Positions 1-4,956 of a DNA stretch of 5,592 nucleotides are shown here, piece by piece. The notes beneath the pieces are model-generated. The model searched no databases. It worked only from the letters and a program-made list of their open reading frames with translations, and was not told the DNA's origin. A program made the translations under genes and the position numbers. This stretch comes from Campylobacteraceae bacterium. GTDB taxonomy: Bacteria; Campylobacterota; Campylobacteria; Campylobacterales; Sulfurovaceae. The stretch's first letter is position 1, and every line of letters begins with the position of its first letter. Where the stretch lies: positions 1 to 5,592 of the forward strand of contig JALVPA010000085.1 of the NCBI GenBank assembly GCA_027026055.1, given 5' to 3'.

Positions 1-4
1 TTTT

Positions 5-685
5 TCACTTCGATGGAGAAACAAGTTTATAGCCTTGTTTTTTAAGACTGACAATTTTCTCTTTTCCTATCAACTTTCGCAAATTTTTGATATAGGTGCG
101 TAAAGCGGCGTCGCTGGGCGTTTCGTCGTATTCCCATATACTGCGATAGATGGTCTCGTGGTCGATCACTTTTCCTCGTTCTCGCAAAAAGAGTTTCAGA
201 AGTTTGCTCTCCTTGTTTCCCAAACTCACGCTCTTTTCCCCTATCGACAATTCACCGCTGAAAGGATTGAAAAAGATTCGCTTTTCTTCATCGATAACGA
301 TACGTTCGCTATGCTGCGCATAACTGCGTTTGATCAATGTTTCGATACGCAATAGAAGCTCTTTGAGAGCGAAAGGTTTGCGGATGTAATCGTCCGCACC
401 GCTTGCGAAACCTTTTTCGAGATCTTCCATGCTGTCGCGTGACGTGATGAAAATAGCGGGTGTTTGCAAACCTTCTTTTCGACTCTCTTCAAGCAGTTGC
501 CATCCGTTCGGTCCGGGTACTCCCACATCGAGAAGTAAAATGTCGTACTGCGTTTCGTAAAGTTTTTCTTGGGCGCTAAAGCCGTCATAAAGCGCATCAA
601 CCGCATATCCTTGCTCTTCGAGGTATTCGGTCACGGTTTCGTTGAGTACGGCGTCGTCTTCCAGTAACAATACGCGTGGCATCAT
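5..685 (-). CDS. OmpR/PhoB-family two-component response regulator
   Basis: A 226-residue DNA-binding response regulator, probably cytoplasmic, that would be phosphorylated by a partner histidine kinase. The receiver domain (about residues 3-120) has the acidic pocket E9-D10-D11, the phosphoacceptor D53 in LLLDVGVPGPNG, the switch T81 in AIFITS and the conserved K103-P104 in IRKPF. A winged-helix Trans_reg_C domain follows (about 129-223), with the typical ending RTYIKNLRKLIG...QGYKLV. Length is normal for the family. The start is an ATG-ATG pair; the first ATG has AAAGGA about 7 nt upstream and is preferred. The gene ends 4 bp from the window edge, so the kinase gene, if linked, would lie just outside. 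The target genes and stimulus cannot be told from sequence; trxC lies 44 bp upstream on the same strand, so cotranscription is possible. Family call is very secure, the specific role unknown. Confidence 0.95.
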   Translation of the reverse strand: MMPRVLLLEDDAVLNETVTEYLEEQGYAVDALYDGFSAQEKLYETQYDILLLDVGVPGPNGWQLLEESRKEGLQTPAIFITSRDSMEDLEKGFASGADDYIRKPFALKELLLRIETLIKRSYAQHSERIVIDEEKRIFFNPFSGELSIGEKSVSLGNKESKLLKLFLRERGKVIDHETIYRSIWEYDETPSDAALRTYIKNLRKLIGKEKIVSLKKQGYKLVSPSK

Positions 686-710
686 CTTTTAATCCTTTTT
701 TCGTCACTAG

Positions 711-716
711 ATGATA
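711..716 (-). promoter_or_regulatory. Candidate -10 box for the response regulator gene
   Basis: On the minus strand TATCAT lies 25 bp upstream of the response regulator ATG, inside the 44-bp gap after trxC. No -35 box is evident. The match is only moderate (TATCAT against TATAAT), and the gene could instead be read from the trxC promoter. Confidence 0.3.
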
Positions 717-729
717 CCATAAATTGCGT

Positions 730-1158
<429 letters not shown>

Positions 1159-1188
1159 GGTTACCTCCGTTTTTTACGAATTTCGATA

Positions 1189-1194
1189 ATTATA
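1189..1194 (-). promoter_or_regulatory. Candidate -10 box of the trxC promoter
   Basis: On the minus strand a perfect TATAAT preceded by GC (context GTCGCTATAATTATCG) sits 30 bp upstream of the trxC ATG. DNA further upstream is A-rich (GAGAAAAA) and there is no good -35 box, as is common for Campylobacterota sigma-70 promoters. The predicted transcript would have a leader of roughly 20-25 nt. Confidence 0.55.
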
Positions 1195-1240
1195 GCGACA
1201 TTTTTCTCCCGACGAAGCGACTTGCGTTGCATTTTTTAGC

Positions 1241-1246
1241 TATGAT
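1241..1246 (+). promoter_or_regulatory. Candidate -10 box of the msrA promoter
   Basis: TATGAT preceded by ATTTTTTAGC resembles the Campylobacterota pattern of a T-run and GC directly before the -10 box. It lies 29 bp upstream of the msrA ATG. Together with the opposite TATAAT at 1189-1194 it forms a divergent promoter pair about 46 bp apart. No clear operator palindrome is seen between them. Confidence 0.5.
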
Positions 1247-1275
1247 ATGTTAAAAGAACAGAAAAAAGGTTTTTA

Positions 1276-1803
1276 ATGCAGTTGGAAGAGTTGGTCCTCG
1301 GTGGCGGATGCTTTTGGTGTCTGGAAGCGGTATTCGAAAGAGTCGACGGCGTCGTAGACGTCGAAAACGGTTATGCGAACGGAGATATACCCGATCCCGA
1401 TTATCGAAGCGTATGTAGCGGCGAAACCGGCTATGCCGAAGTGGTCAAAATCACTTACAATCCCGAAGTCGTTTCGACGGACAAACTGCTGGATATCTTT
1501 TTTACGATCCACGACCCCACGACGCTCAATAGACAAGGAGCGGATGTCGGTACCCAGTATCGATCCTGTATCTGCTATACGAACGATGCGCAACACAAAG
1601 CCGCGAAAGAGGCGTTGGCGCGCGCTCAAAAACGATATGACAAACCCATCGTAACGGAAATCGAGCCGTTACGCGTTTATTATGCCGCGGAGGCGTATCA
1701 TCAGGACTACTTTCGCAAAAATCCGCTGCAAGCCTACTGTCAAGCGGTCATTGTTCCGAAAGTGGAAAAGTTCGACAAGCTCTTCGGGGTAACGAAAAAG
1801 TAA
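1276..1803 (+). CDS. msrA: Peptide methionine sulfoxide reductase MsrA
   Basis: A 175-residue enzyme reducing the S-epimer of methionine sulfoxide in proteins and free methionine. The N-terminal signature GGGCFWCLE holds the catalytic C12; other family hallmarks are GYANG (usually GYAGG), TGYAEVV with E55, DVGTQYRS (90-97), EAYHQDY (139-145) and the C-terminal KNPLQAYCQAVIVPKVEKF with the likely resolving C155. There is no signal peptide, so it acts in the cytoplasm, and no fused MsrB domain. The ATG has AAGG about 6 nt upstream. It is divergent from trxC, which fits the thioredoxin-dependent recycling of MsrA. The next gene starts 48 bp on. C15 gives the motif CFWC, common in this family. 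Assignment is very secure. Confidence 0.97.
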   Translation: MQLEELVLGGGCFWCLEAVFERVDGVVDVENGYANGDIPDPDYRSVCSGETGYAEVVKITYNPEVVSTDKLLDIFFTIHDPTTLNRQGADVGTQYRSCICYTNDAQHKAAKEALARAQKRYDKPIVTEIEPLRVYYAAEAYHQDYFRKNPLQAYCQAVIVPKVEKFDKLFGVTKK

Positions 1804-1812
1804 TGCGAATCG

Positions 1813-1840
1813 GATATGATTTTGTCGTCAATATCATATC
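1813..1840 (+). promoter_or_regulatory. 8-bp perfect inverted repeat between msrA and the CAP gene
   Basis: GATATGAT (1813-1820) and ATCATATC (1833-1840) are exact reverse complements separated by 12 bp, so the half-sites are two helical turns apart, as in many dimer operators. The left arm contains TATGAT, which could also serve as a -10 box for the CAP gene. An AT-rich stem without a following T-run makes a poor terminator. An operator or promoter-linked element is possible; chance is not excluded in AT-rich DNA. Confidence 0.3.
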
Positions 1841-1851
1841 GAAAGTTTGCT

Positions 1852-2487
1852 ATGCATAAGAGATTCACGCATTTGTATACGGCTCTGAGTTTCGTCACTC
1901 TCCTCTATGCCGAACCCACCCGAACAAATACTTACTTGACGATATTTGTCGGCGATATCATCACCATAATACCCTTTAACGGCGATCGTTCCGATAAACG
2001 TTCGAAAGCGGAAAAGAGCTTTAAAGAGATCTATCTCGATGCGATCAACGAAGCGCGTTCGCAAACGCAAGATTGCGGTGATTACGGCGTCAAACCGCCC
2101 GCCCCGCCGTTACGATGGAACGACGATCTTTATCAAGCGGCCTATCTTCATAGTTACGACATGGCCAAAAGCGACACCTTTAGCCATGAGGGATCGGGTA
2201 CGCAGTACGATACGGTAGCCCAAGCGCTGCATCCCGGTGAAGGCAGTACGATGAAAGAACGCATCGAATATAGCGGCTACAAGGATTGGTCGCAAATCGG
2301 CGAAAATATAGCGGCGGGATATACGACGGTAGAAGGTGTCATCGCAGCGTGGCTTAGTAGTCCGGGACACTGTAAAAACCTGATGAATCCCGATTTCGAA
2401 GAGGTCGGCATGGCCGAAGCGATCGATAGCGACAGCCGTTACGGCTACTACTGGACACAAGATTTCGGTACGAAACAACAAAAGTAA
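1852..2487 (+). CDS. Secreted CAP/SCP-domain protein (PR-1-like)
   Basis: A 211-residue protein of the CAP superfamily (cysteine-rich secretory, antigen 5, PR-1). Residues 1-20 from ATG 1852 look like a Sec signal peptide (MHKRF, then a hydrophobic stretch ending LLYA-EP), so the mature protein is probably periplasmic or exported. The CAP domain (about 58-205) shows PPLRWNDDLYQAA, FSHEG (H112), IGENIAAGY (E151), AWLSSPGHCKNLMNP (H173) and the terminal YWTQDFG; these histidines and acids line the CAP cavity. C75 and C174 are placed to form the disulfide typical of bacterial members. An ATG at 1816 would add 12 residues ahead of the signal peptide and has no better ribosome site; I prefer 1852, where GAAAG lies 6 nt upstream. 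Function of bacterial CAP proteins is mostly unknown; none can be assigned here. It ends with tandem stops, TAATAA, just before the next gene. Confidence 0.9.
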   Translation: MHKRFTHLYTALSFVTLLYAEPTRTNTYLTIFVGDIITIIPFNGDRSDKRSKAEKSFKEIYLDAINEARSQTQDCGDYGVKPPAPPLRWNDDLYQAAYLHSYDMAKSDTFSHEGSGTQYDTVAQALHPGEGSTMKERIEYSGYKDWSQIGENIAAGYTTVEGVIAAWLSSPGHCKNLMNPDFEEVGMAEAIDSDSRYGYYWTQDFGTKQQK

Positions 2488-2488
2488 T

Positions 2489-2493
2489 AAGGA
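2489..2493 (+). promoter_or_regulatory. Ribosome binding site that favours a CTG start
   Basis: AAGGA ends 6 nt before CTG 2500-2502 but 15 nt before the first in-frame ATG at 2509. In-frame TAA at 2488 rules out any earlier start, and no ATG, GTG or TTG lies between. The spacing therefore points to CTG as start. Confidence 0.5.
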
Positions 2494-2499
2494 TCGACC

Positions 2500-3171
2500 C
2501 TGAAAGCGATGATATTGGCGGCGGGAAAAGGTACGAGAATGCGCCCGCTTACGGACAAGACACCAAAACCGCTTCTGGAAGCGGGCGGTAAACCCCTCAT
2601 TGTATGGCATATCGAAAGACTCAAAGCAGCGGGTATCGATGAGATTGTCGTCAATATTGCACATTTGGGTGAACAGATCCCCAAACGACTCGGAGACGGT
2701 TCGCAATGGGGCGTGCAAATCGCATACTCCGACGAGCGTTCGGAAGGGGGGCTGGAGACACTGGGCGGTATCGTCAAAGCACTACCGCTTCTGTACGAAA
2801 GCGACCCGTTTCTTGTCGTCAACGGCGATATTTGGTGCGATTATTCCTATAATGCCGACTTCCTCCTCTCCGAAGGAGACGAAGCGCATCTCGTTCTCGT
2901 CCCCAATCCGCCGCACCATCCCTGCGGCGACTTCGGGTTGAGAAACGGCAAAGCGACAAACGATAAAAAGTTCACTTTCGCAGGTATCGGCTATTATCGT
3001 CCCGATTTTTTCAAAAACGTCGCTTACGGTAAAGCGCCGCTTGCACCGTTGCTTAGAGAAAAAATCGACCGAAACGTCGTGAGCGGCGAACTTTTCGAAG
3101 GCGTATGGTACGATATAGGAACGCCAAAAAGACTCGAAGCGTTACGTGCGAAACTGTTTACGACGACTTGA
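2500..3171 (+). CDS. Sugar-1-phosphate nucleotidyltransferase, MurU-like
   Basis: A cytoplasmic NTP-transferase that would join a sugar-1-phosphate and an NTP to give an NDP-sugar. Numbering from CTG (223 residues): the nucleotide-binding signature LAAGKGTRMRPLTDKTPKPL (6-25), LETLGG (85-90), VVNGD with the metal-binding D110, and the C-terminal FAGIGYYRPDFF...APLAPLLR...GELFEGVWYDIGTPKRL. The compact size and the last block closely resemble MurU, the N-acetylmuramate-1-phosphate uridylyltransferase of peptidoglycan recycling; a mannose- or glucose-1-phosphate transferase of the same superfamily is the alternative. The partner kinase AmgK, often adjacent to murU, is not in this window. Starting at CTG restores MKAMILAAG, the usual N-terminus, whereas ATG 2509 cuts the first beta strand by three residues and leaves the AAGGA too far away. 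It lies 12 bp after the CAP gene. Superfamily secure, substrate uncertain. Confidence 0.88.
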   Translation: MKAMILAAGKGTRMRPLTDKTPKPLLEAGGKPLIVWHIERLKAAGIDEIVVNIAHLGEQIPKRLGDGSQWGVQIAYSDERSEGGLETLGGIVKALPLLYESDPFLVVNGDIWCDYSYNADFLLSEGDEAHLVLVPNPPHHPCGDFGLRNGKATNDKKFTFAGIGYYRPDFFKNVAYGKAPLAPLLREKIDRNVVSGELFEGVWYDIGTPKRLEALRAKLFTTT

Positions 3172-3177
3172 TATAAT
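3172..3177 (+). promoter_or_regulatory. Candidate -10 box for the lipoprotein-lpxB pair
   Basis: A perfect TATAAT directly follows the stop codon of the nucleotidyltransferase and lies 25 bp before the next ATG. It could start transcription near 3184, giving a short leader with the GGAGGA ribosome site. No -35 box is visible. Confidence 0.4.
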
Positions 3178-3202
3178 CGGTCGAAATTCTTCGGAGGAAA
3201 AA

Positions 3203-3562
3203 ATGAAAACGTATAGACAAATTTATTATCGCATAGCGGCACTCCTTTTCATGACGGCAACGACGGGATGCGTGCAAGAACGCAACGTCCCTTCGCCGCA
3301 AAAGTCGCAAATACGTATTTTTGACAATAAACGATACATTCTTCCGCACGACGCAAGCAAATCCGCACATCTCGGTACGGACGAAGAGATCGCCTTTTTT
3401 CGAAAATCGGGTGTGCGAGATTGTCGTAAAGGAGACGTGATTTGGGATAGAGAAGGTACGCAAACGCAAATCGCACAAGCGATACGACTGGGCGATGCGC
3501 AAATTCATCGACGCCTCGCACGAGAGGGACGCATCGGATGTGCGCATCCGATAGAGCGATAA
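3203..3562 (+). CDS. Small putative lipoprotein, function unknown
   Basis: A 119-residue protein I do not recognise. The N-terminus (MKTYRQIYYR, then hydrophobic IAALLFMTA, then TTGC) looks like a lipoprotein signal peptide with the acylated cysteine at C23; the -3 residue is Thr rather than the usual Leu, so the lipobox is imperfect and the Cys may be only near a normal signal-peptide end. The mature part is polar and charged. It contains a strand-like QIRIFDNKRYILP, an acidic helix (about 58-68), C74 and C113 that might form a disulfide in the periplasm, and a charged helix AIRLGDAQIHRRLAREGRIG (93-112). ATG 3203 is chosen because GGAGGA lies 4 nt upstream; an upstream in-frame ATG at 3146 sits inside the previous gene and would hide the signal peptide. 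Only 4 bp separate its stop from lpxB, so the two are probably translated together. Confidence 0.8.
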   Translation: MKTYRQIYYRIAALLFMTATTGCVQERNVPSPQKSQIRIFDNKRYILPHDASKSAHLGTDEEIAFFRKSGVRDCRKGDVIWDREGTQTQIAQAIRLGDAQIHRRLAREGRIGCAHPIER

Positions 3563-3566
3563 GACG

Positions 3567-4616
3567 ATGAGACTACTCCTCTCGGCGCTCGAACCCTCTT
3601 CCAACGTTCATCTAAAAGCGTTGCTACGCCATTTGCCGAAAAACGTCACGCTAACGGGTATTTTCGACAAACGTATCTCTACCGATACGCCGCTTTACGA
3701 CGTAAGCGACATGGCGATCATGGGCATCATCGACGCTTTGAAAAAACTTCCGTGGTTTTTCCGCGTAGCGGACGAAATGGTCGAAACGGCGGCAAACGTC
3801 GATACGGTTTTGCTGATGGACGGAAGCGGATTCAATCTACCTTTGGCAAAAAAAATCAAAAGACGCTATCCCGACAAGCGCATCGTTTACTATATCTTAC
3901 CGCAAGTGTGGGCGAGTCGTCCCAAACGCGTACAAAAGCTTGAACGCTACTGCGACGAACTCTTGGGTATTTTGCCTTTCGAGACATCGTACTATCCGAG
4001 CGGCAAAGCGCGCTATGTCGGACATCCGCTTCTTGACGAGATAGAGGTGACATATTCGCCACAATCGGAAACCGTCGCCTTTTTACCCGGCAGCAGACGT
4101 GCAGAAATCACGAGATTGATGCCCGTCTTTCGCGAAGTACGGCGCACTCTTTCCGACAAACGGGCGCTTTTGGCAATCCCGCCGCACTTTTCGCAAGAGC
4201 GCATCGCTTCGCTTTACGGCGACATATCCGATTTCGAAATCTTGCGCGACACTCACACCGCACTGGCACAAGCGGAATACGCCTTTATATGCTCGGGCAC
4301 CGCAACGTTGGAAGCCGCACTTATCGGAACCCCGTTTACCCTTGTCTATATCGCTAAACAACTCGACTATGTTATCGGCACCAAGCTCTTCGGTATCGAG
4401 CAAGTGGGACTGGCCAATATCTTGCTCTCACGATACAACGGTACGCTTTTGCACAACGAATTACTTCAAAAAAACGTCACCGTCGACAACCTTTTGGCGG
4501 AATATTACGACACCGATAGAGAAAAGTTCGCCAAACAAGCGGAAGTACTAAAGAGATATCTCGGACACGGGAGTAGCGAAACGGTAGCGAAGATTTTAAT
4601 GAGGAATGAGCAATGA
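3567..4616 (+). CDS. lpxB: Lipid-A-disaccharide synthase LpxB
   Basis: A 349-residue GT19 glycosyltransferase that condenses UDP-2,3-diacylglucosamine with lipid X to form the lipid A disaccharide at the inner face of the inner membrane. Visible landmarks: SALEPSSNVHLK (6-17), MAIMGIIDAL (49-58), D85 in LLMDGSGFNLPLAK, YYILPQVWAS (108-117), ILPFE, YVGHPLLDE (150-158), the nucleotide-sugar site FLPGSRRAEI (172-181), CSGTATLEAAL (242-252) and VGLANIL. It is about 30 residues shorter than E. coli LpxB, as expected for Campylobacterota. The start is 4 bp after the lipoprotein gene with only a weak ribosome site, which suggests translational coupling. The last five residues, MRNEQ, and the TGA stop are encoded by a heptad repeat array starting at 4598, so the natural C-terminus may have been altered there. 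lpxA, lpxC and lpxD are not nearby. Confidence 0.96.
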   Translation: MRLLLSALEPSSNVHLKALLRHLPKNVTLTGIFDKRISTDTPLYDVSDMAIMGIIDALKKLPWFFRVADEMVETAANVDTVLLMDGSGFNLPLAKKIKRRYPDKRIVYYILPQVWASRPKRVQKLERYCDELLGILPFETSYYPSGKARYVGHPLLDEIEVTYSPQSETVAFLPGSRRAEITRLMPVFREVRRTLSDKRALLAIPPHFSQERIASLYGDISDFEILRDTHTALAQAEYAFICSGTATLEAALIGTPFTLVYIAKQLDYVIGTKLFGIEQVGLANILLSRYNGTLLHNELLQKNVTVDNLLAEYYDTDREKFAKQAEVLKRYLGHGSSETVAKILMRNEQ

Positions 4617-4660
4617 GGAACCAAAGAGTGAAGAATGTAGAGTGATGAGTGAAGAGTGAT
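4598..4660 (+). repeat. Degenerate heptad repeat array (xxTGARx)
   Basis: Nine 7-bp units in tandem. The first three read AATGAGG, AATGAGC, AATGAGG; a diverged unit AACCAAA follows, and after a one-base phase shift come GAGTGAA, GAATGTA, GAGTGAT, GAGTGAA, GAGTGAT. TGA recurs every seven bases (4600, 4607, 4614, then 4629, 4643, 4650, 4657; TGT at 4636). The array begins inside lpxB and carries its stop codon. Degenerate heptanucleotide repeats of this kind occur between genes in several bacterial groups; no function is assigned. Confidence 0.75.
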
Positions 4661-4697
4661 GAAATTCGGTTGACTTTTTGTATGATGGATTTTGGAA

Positions 4698-4715
4698 GCG
4701 GGACTTTAGTCCCGC
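4698..4715 (+). repeat. Perfect palindrome, REP-like hairpin
   Basis: GCGGGACTTTAGTCCCGC folds into a GC-rich stem: 7 bp with a TTTA loop, or 8 bp counted as bare inverted repeat. It is not followed by a T-run on either strand, so it is a weak intrinsic terminator at best. A compact palindrome with GGAA just before it recalls REP elements mobilised by IS200-like (Y1) transposases; that kinship is inference. It might still stabilise the lpxB 3' end. Confidence 0.6.
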
Positions 4716-4737
4716 AATGTTGTTATTCGGTGTGGAT

Positions 4738-4743
4738 TATAAT
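4738..4743 (+). promoter_or_regulatory. Isolated TATAAT box in the intergenic region
   Basis: A perfect TATAAT, about 204 bp before the queH start and 84 bp before the short open frame at 4828. It could drive a long queH leader transcript, but AT-rich repeat DNA produces such matches by chance and no -35 box supports it. Confidence 0.25.
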
Positions 4744-4747
4744 GAAA

Positions 4748-4773
4748 AATGAGGAACCGAAAAATGAAGAATG
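4748..4773 (+). repeat. Second copy of a 26-bp heptad-containing segment
   Basis: This segment matches 4612-4637 at 23 of 26 positions. Both begin AATGAGGAACC and end TGAAGAATG, and all three differences are A/G exchanges. The copies are 136 bp apart in the same orientation, which points to duplication or repeated insertion of one element rather than independent heptad drift. Confidence 0.6.
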
Positions 4774-4827
4774 AAGCGTTGTGGCATACTTTTCTACCGA
4801 CAAGCATTTATTGAAACAAGGAAAAAA

Positions 4828-4953
4828 ATGTGTAACTTATCAATGAGCAATGAGCAAGCAAAAAATAAAAGCGTTGCAAAGCAACGCATACCGGCACTAT
4901 ATACTATACACCATTCACTATTCACCGAACTAACAAGGAGTGTTCCTTGTTAG
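4828..4953 (+). CDS. Possible 41-residue leader open frame upstream of queH
   Basis: ATG 4828 has AAGGA 5 nt upstream (4818-4822), better than many real starts here. The frame encodes 41 residues (MCNLSMSNEQ at the start, LTRSVPC at the end) and stops at TAG 4951-4953, seven bases past the first base of the queH TTG start. Ribosomes on it would pass through the hairpin that hides the queH start, so it could couple translation to queH. Against it: the peptide is encoded by repeat and palindrome DNA, has no recognisable domain, and may be accidental. Confidence 0.25.
   Translation: MCNLSMSNEQAKNKSVAKQRIPALYTIHHSLFTELTRSVPC
4842..4855 (+). repeat. Two further direct heptads
   Basis: AATGAGC occurs twice in tandem, identical to the second unit of the array at 4598-4660, followed by a diverged AAGCAAA. 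Same orientation as the arrays nearer lpxB. Confidence 0.6.
4860..4887 (-). terminator. Intrinsic-terminator-like hairpin, minus strand
   Basis: GCGTTGC (4871-4877) and GCAACGC (4881-4887) form a perfect 7-bp stem with a 3-base loop. Read on the minus strand the stem is followed by TTTTATTTTTT (4870 down to 4860), the form of a Rho-independent terminator. No minus-strand gene lies to its right in the window, so it would stop antisense transcription towards lpxB, or it is simply another repeat palindrome. On the plus strand no T-run follows. Confidence 0.4.
4898..4925 (-). repeat. Four heptads in inverted orientation
   Basis: On the plus strand the block reads TATATAC, TATACAC, CATTCAC, TATTCAC, exactly four 7-bp units. 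On the minus strand this is GTGAATA, GTGAATG, GTGTATA, GTATATA, the same style as the plus-strand GAGTGAA units at 4626-4660. It thus faces the arrays on the lpxB side and ends 2 bp before the queH hairpin. TATACT at 4900-4905 could double as a -10 box for queH. Confidence 0.55.
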
Positions 4954-4956
4954 TTC
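4927..4956 (+). promoter_or_regulatory. 13-bp hairpin enclosing the queH ribosome site and start codon
   Basis: The 13-base arms at 4927-4939 (starting GAACTAAC) and 4944-4956 (ending GTTAGTTC) are perfectly complementary around a GTGT loop. The Shine-Dalgarno AAGGAG (4935-4940) lies in the left arm and loop; the TTG start (4947-4949) lies in the right arm and pairs with CAA 4934-4936. When folded, the RNA would hide both. No matching riboswitch aptamer is evident upstream. It may be a translational switch, or a repeat palindrome that landed on the gene start. Confidence 0.6.

Larger units (their letters stand above)
4617..4946. other. Repeat-rich intergenic region between lpxB and queH
   Basis: About 330 bp without a convincing protein gene. 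It is more AT-rich than the flanking genes and holds heptad repeats in both orientations, a near-copy of a 26-bp segment 136 bp apart, three perfect hairpins (the last continuing into queH), possible -10 boxes (TATGAT 4681-4686, TATAAT 4738-4743, TATACT 4900-4905) and one short open frame with a ribosome site. No transposase, tRNA or strong plus-strand terminator is seen. It is best read as an accumulation of small repeat elements that also has to carry the queH promoter. Confidence 0.7.

Noticed and set aside
1273..1629. 118-residue open frame on the minus strand
   Set aside because: It is wholly antisense to msrA and its codons only mirror the conserved MsrA sequence.
1816..1851. Upstream ATG start for the CAP-domain gene
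   Set aside because: It would put 12 residues before a normal signal peptide, lies within the inverted repeat and has no better ribosome site.
2110..2718. 202-residue open frame on the minus strand
   Set aside because: It is antisense across the CAP and nucleotidyltransferase genes, both of which carry clear family motifs, and its translation shows no domain.
4698..4730. Rho-independent terminator of lpxB
   Set aside because: The stem is strong but is followed by AATGTTGTTATT rather than a T-run, so it is listed only as a palindrome.
4598..4925. CRISPR array
   Set aside because: The repeats are degenerate 7-mers in tandem with no unique spacers and no cas genes.
4771..4953. 60-residue open frame starting at ATG 4771
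   Set aside because: This start has no ribosome site and lies in repeat DNA; only the inner ATG 4828 is considered, at low confidence.
4891..4956. preQ1 riboswitch in front of queH, suggested by CTAA followed by AAGGAG
   Set aside because: The required 5' stem and loop pairing of a preQ1-I aptamer cannot be found upstream; only the simple hairpin is supported.
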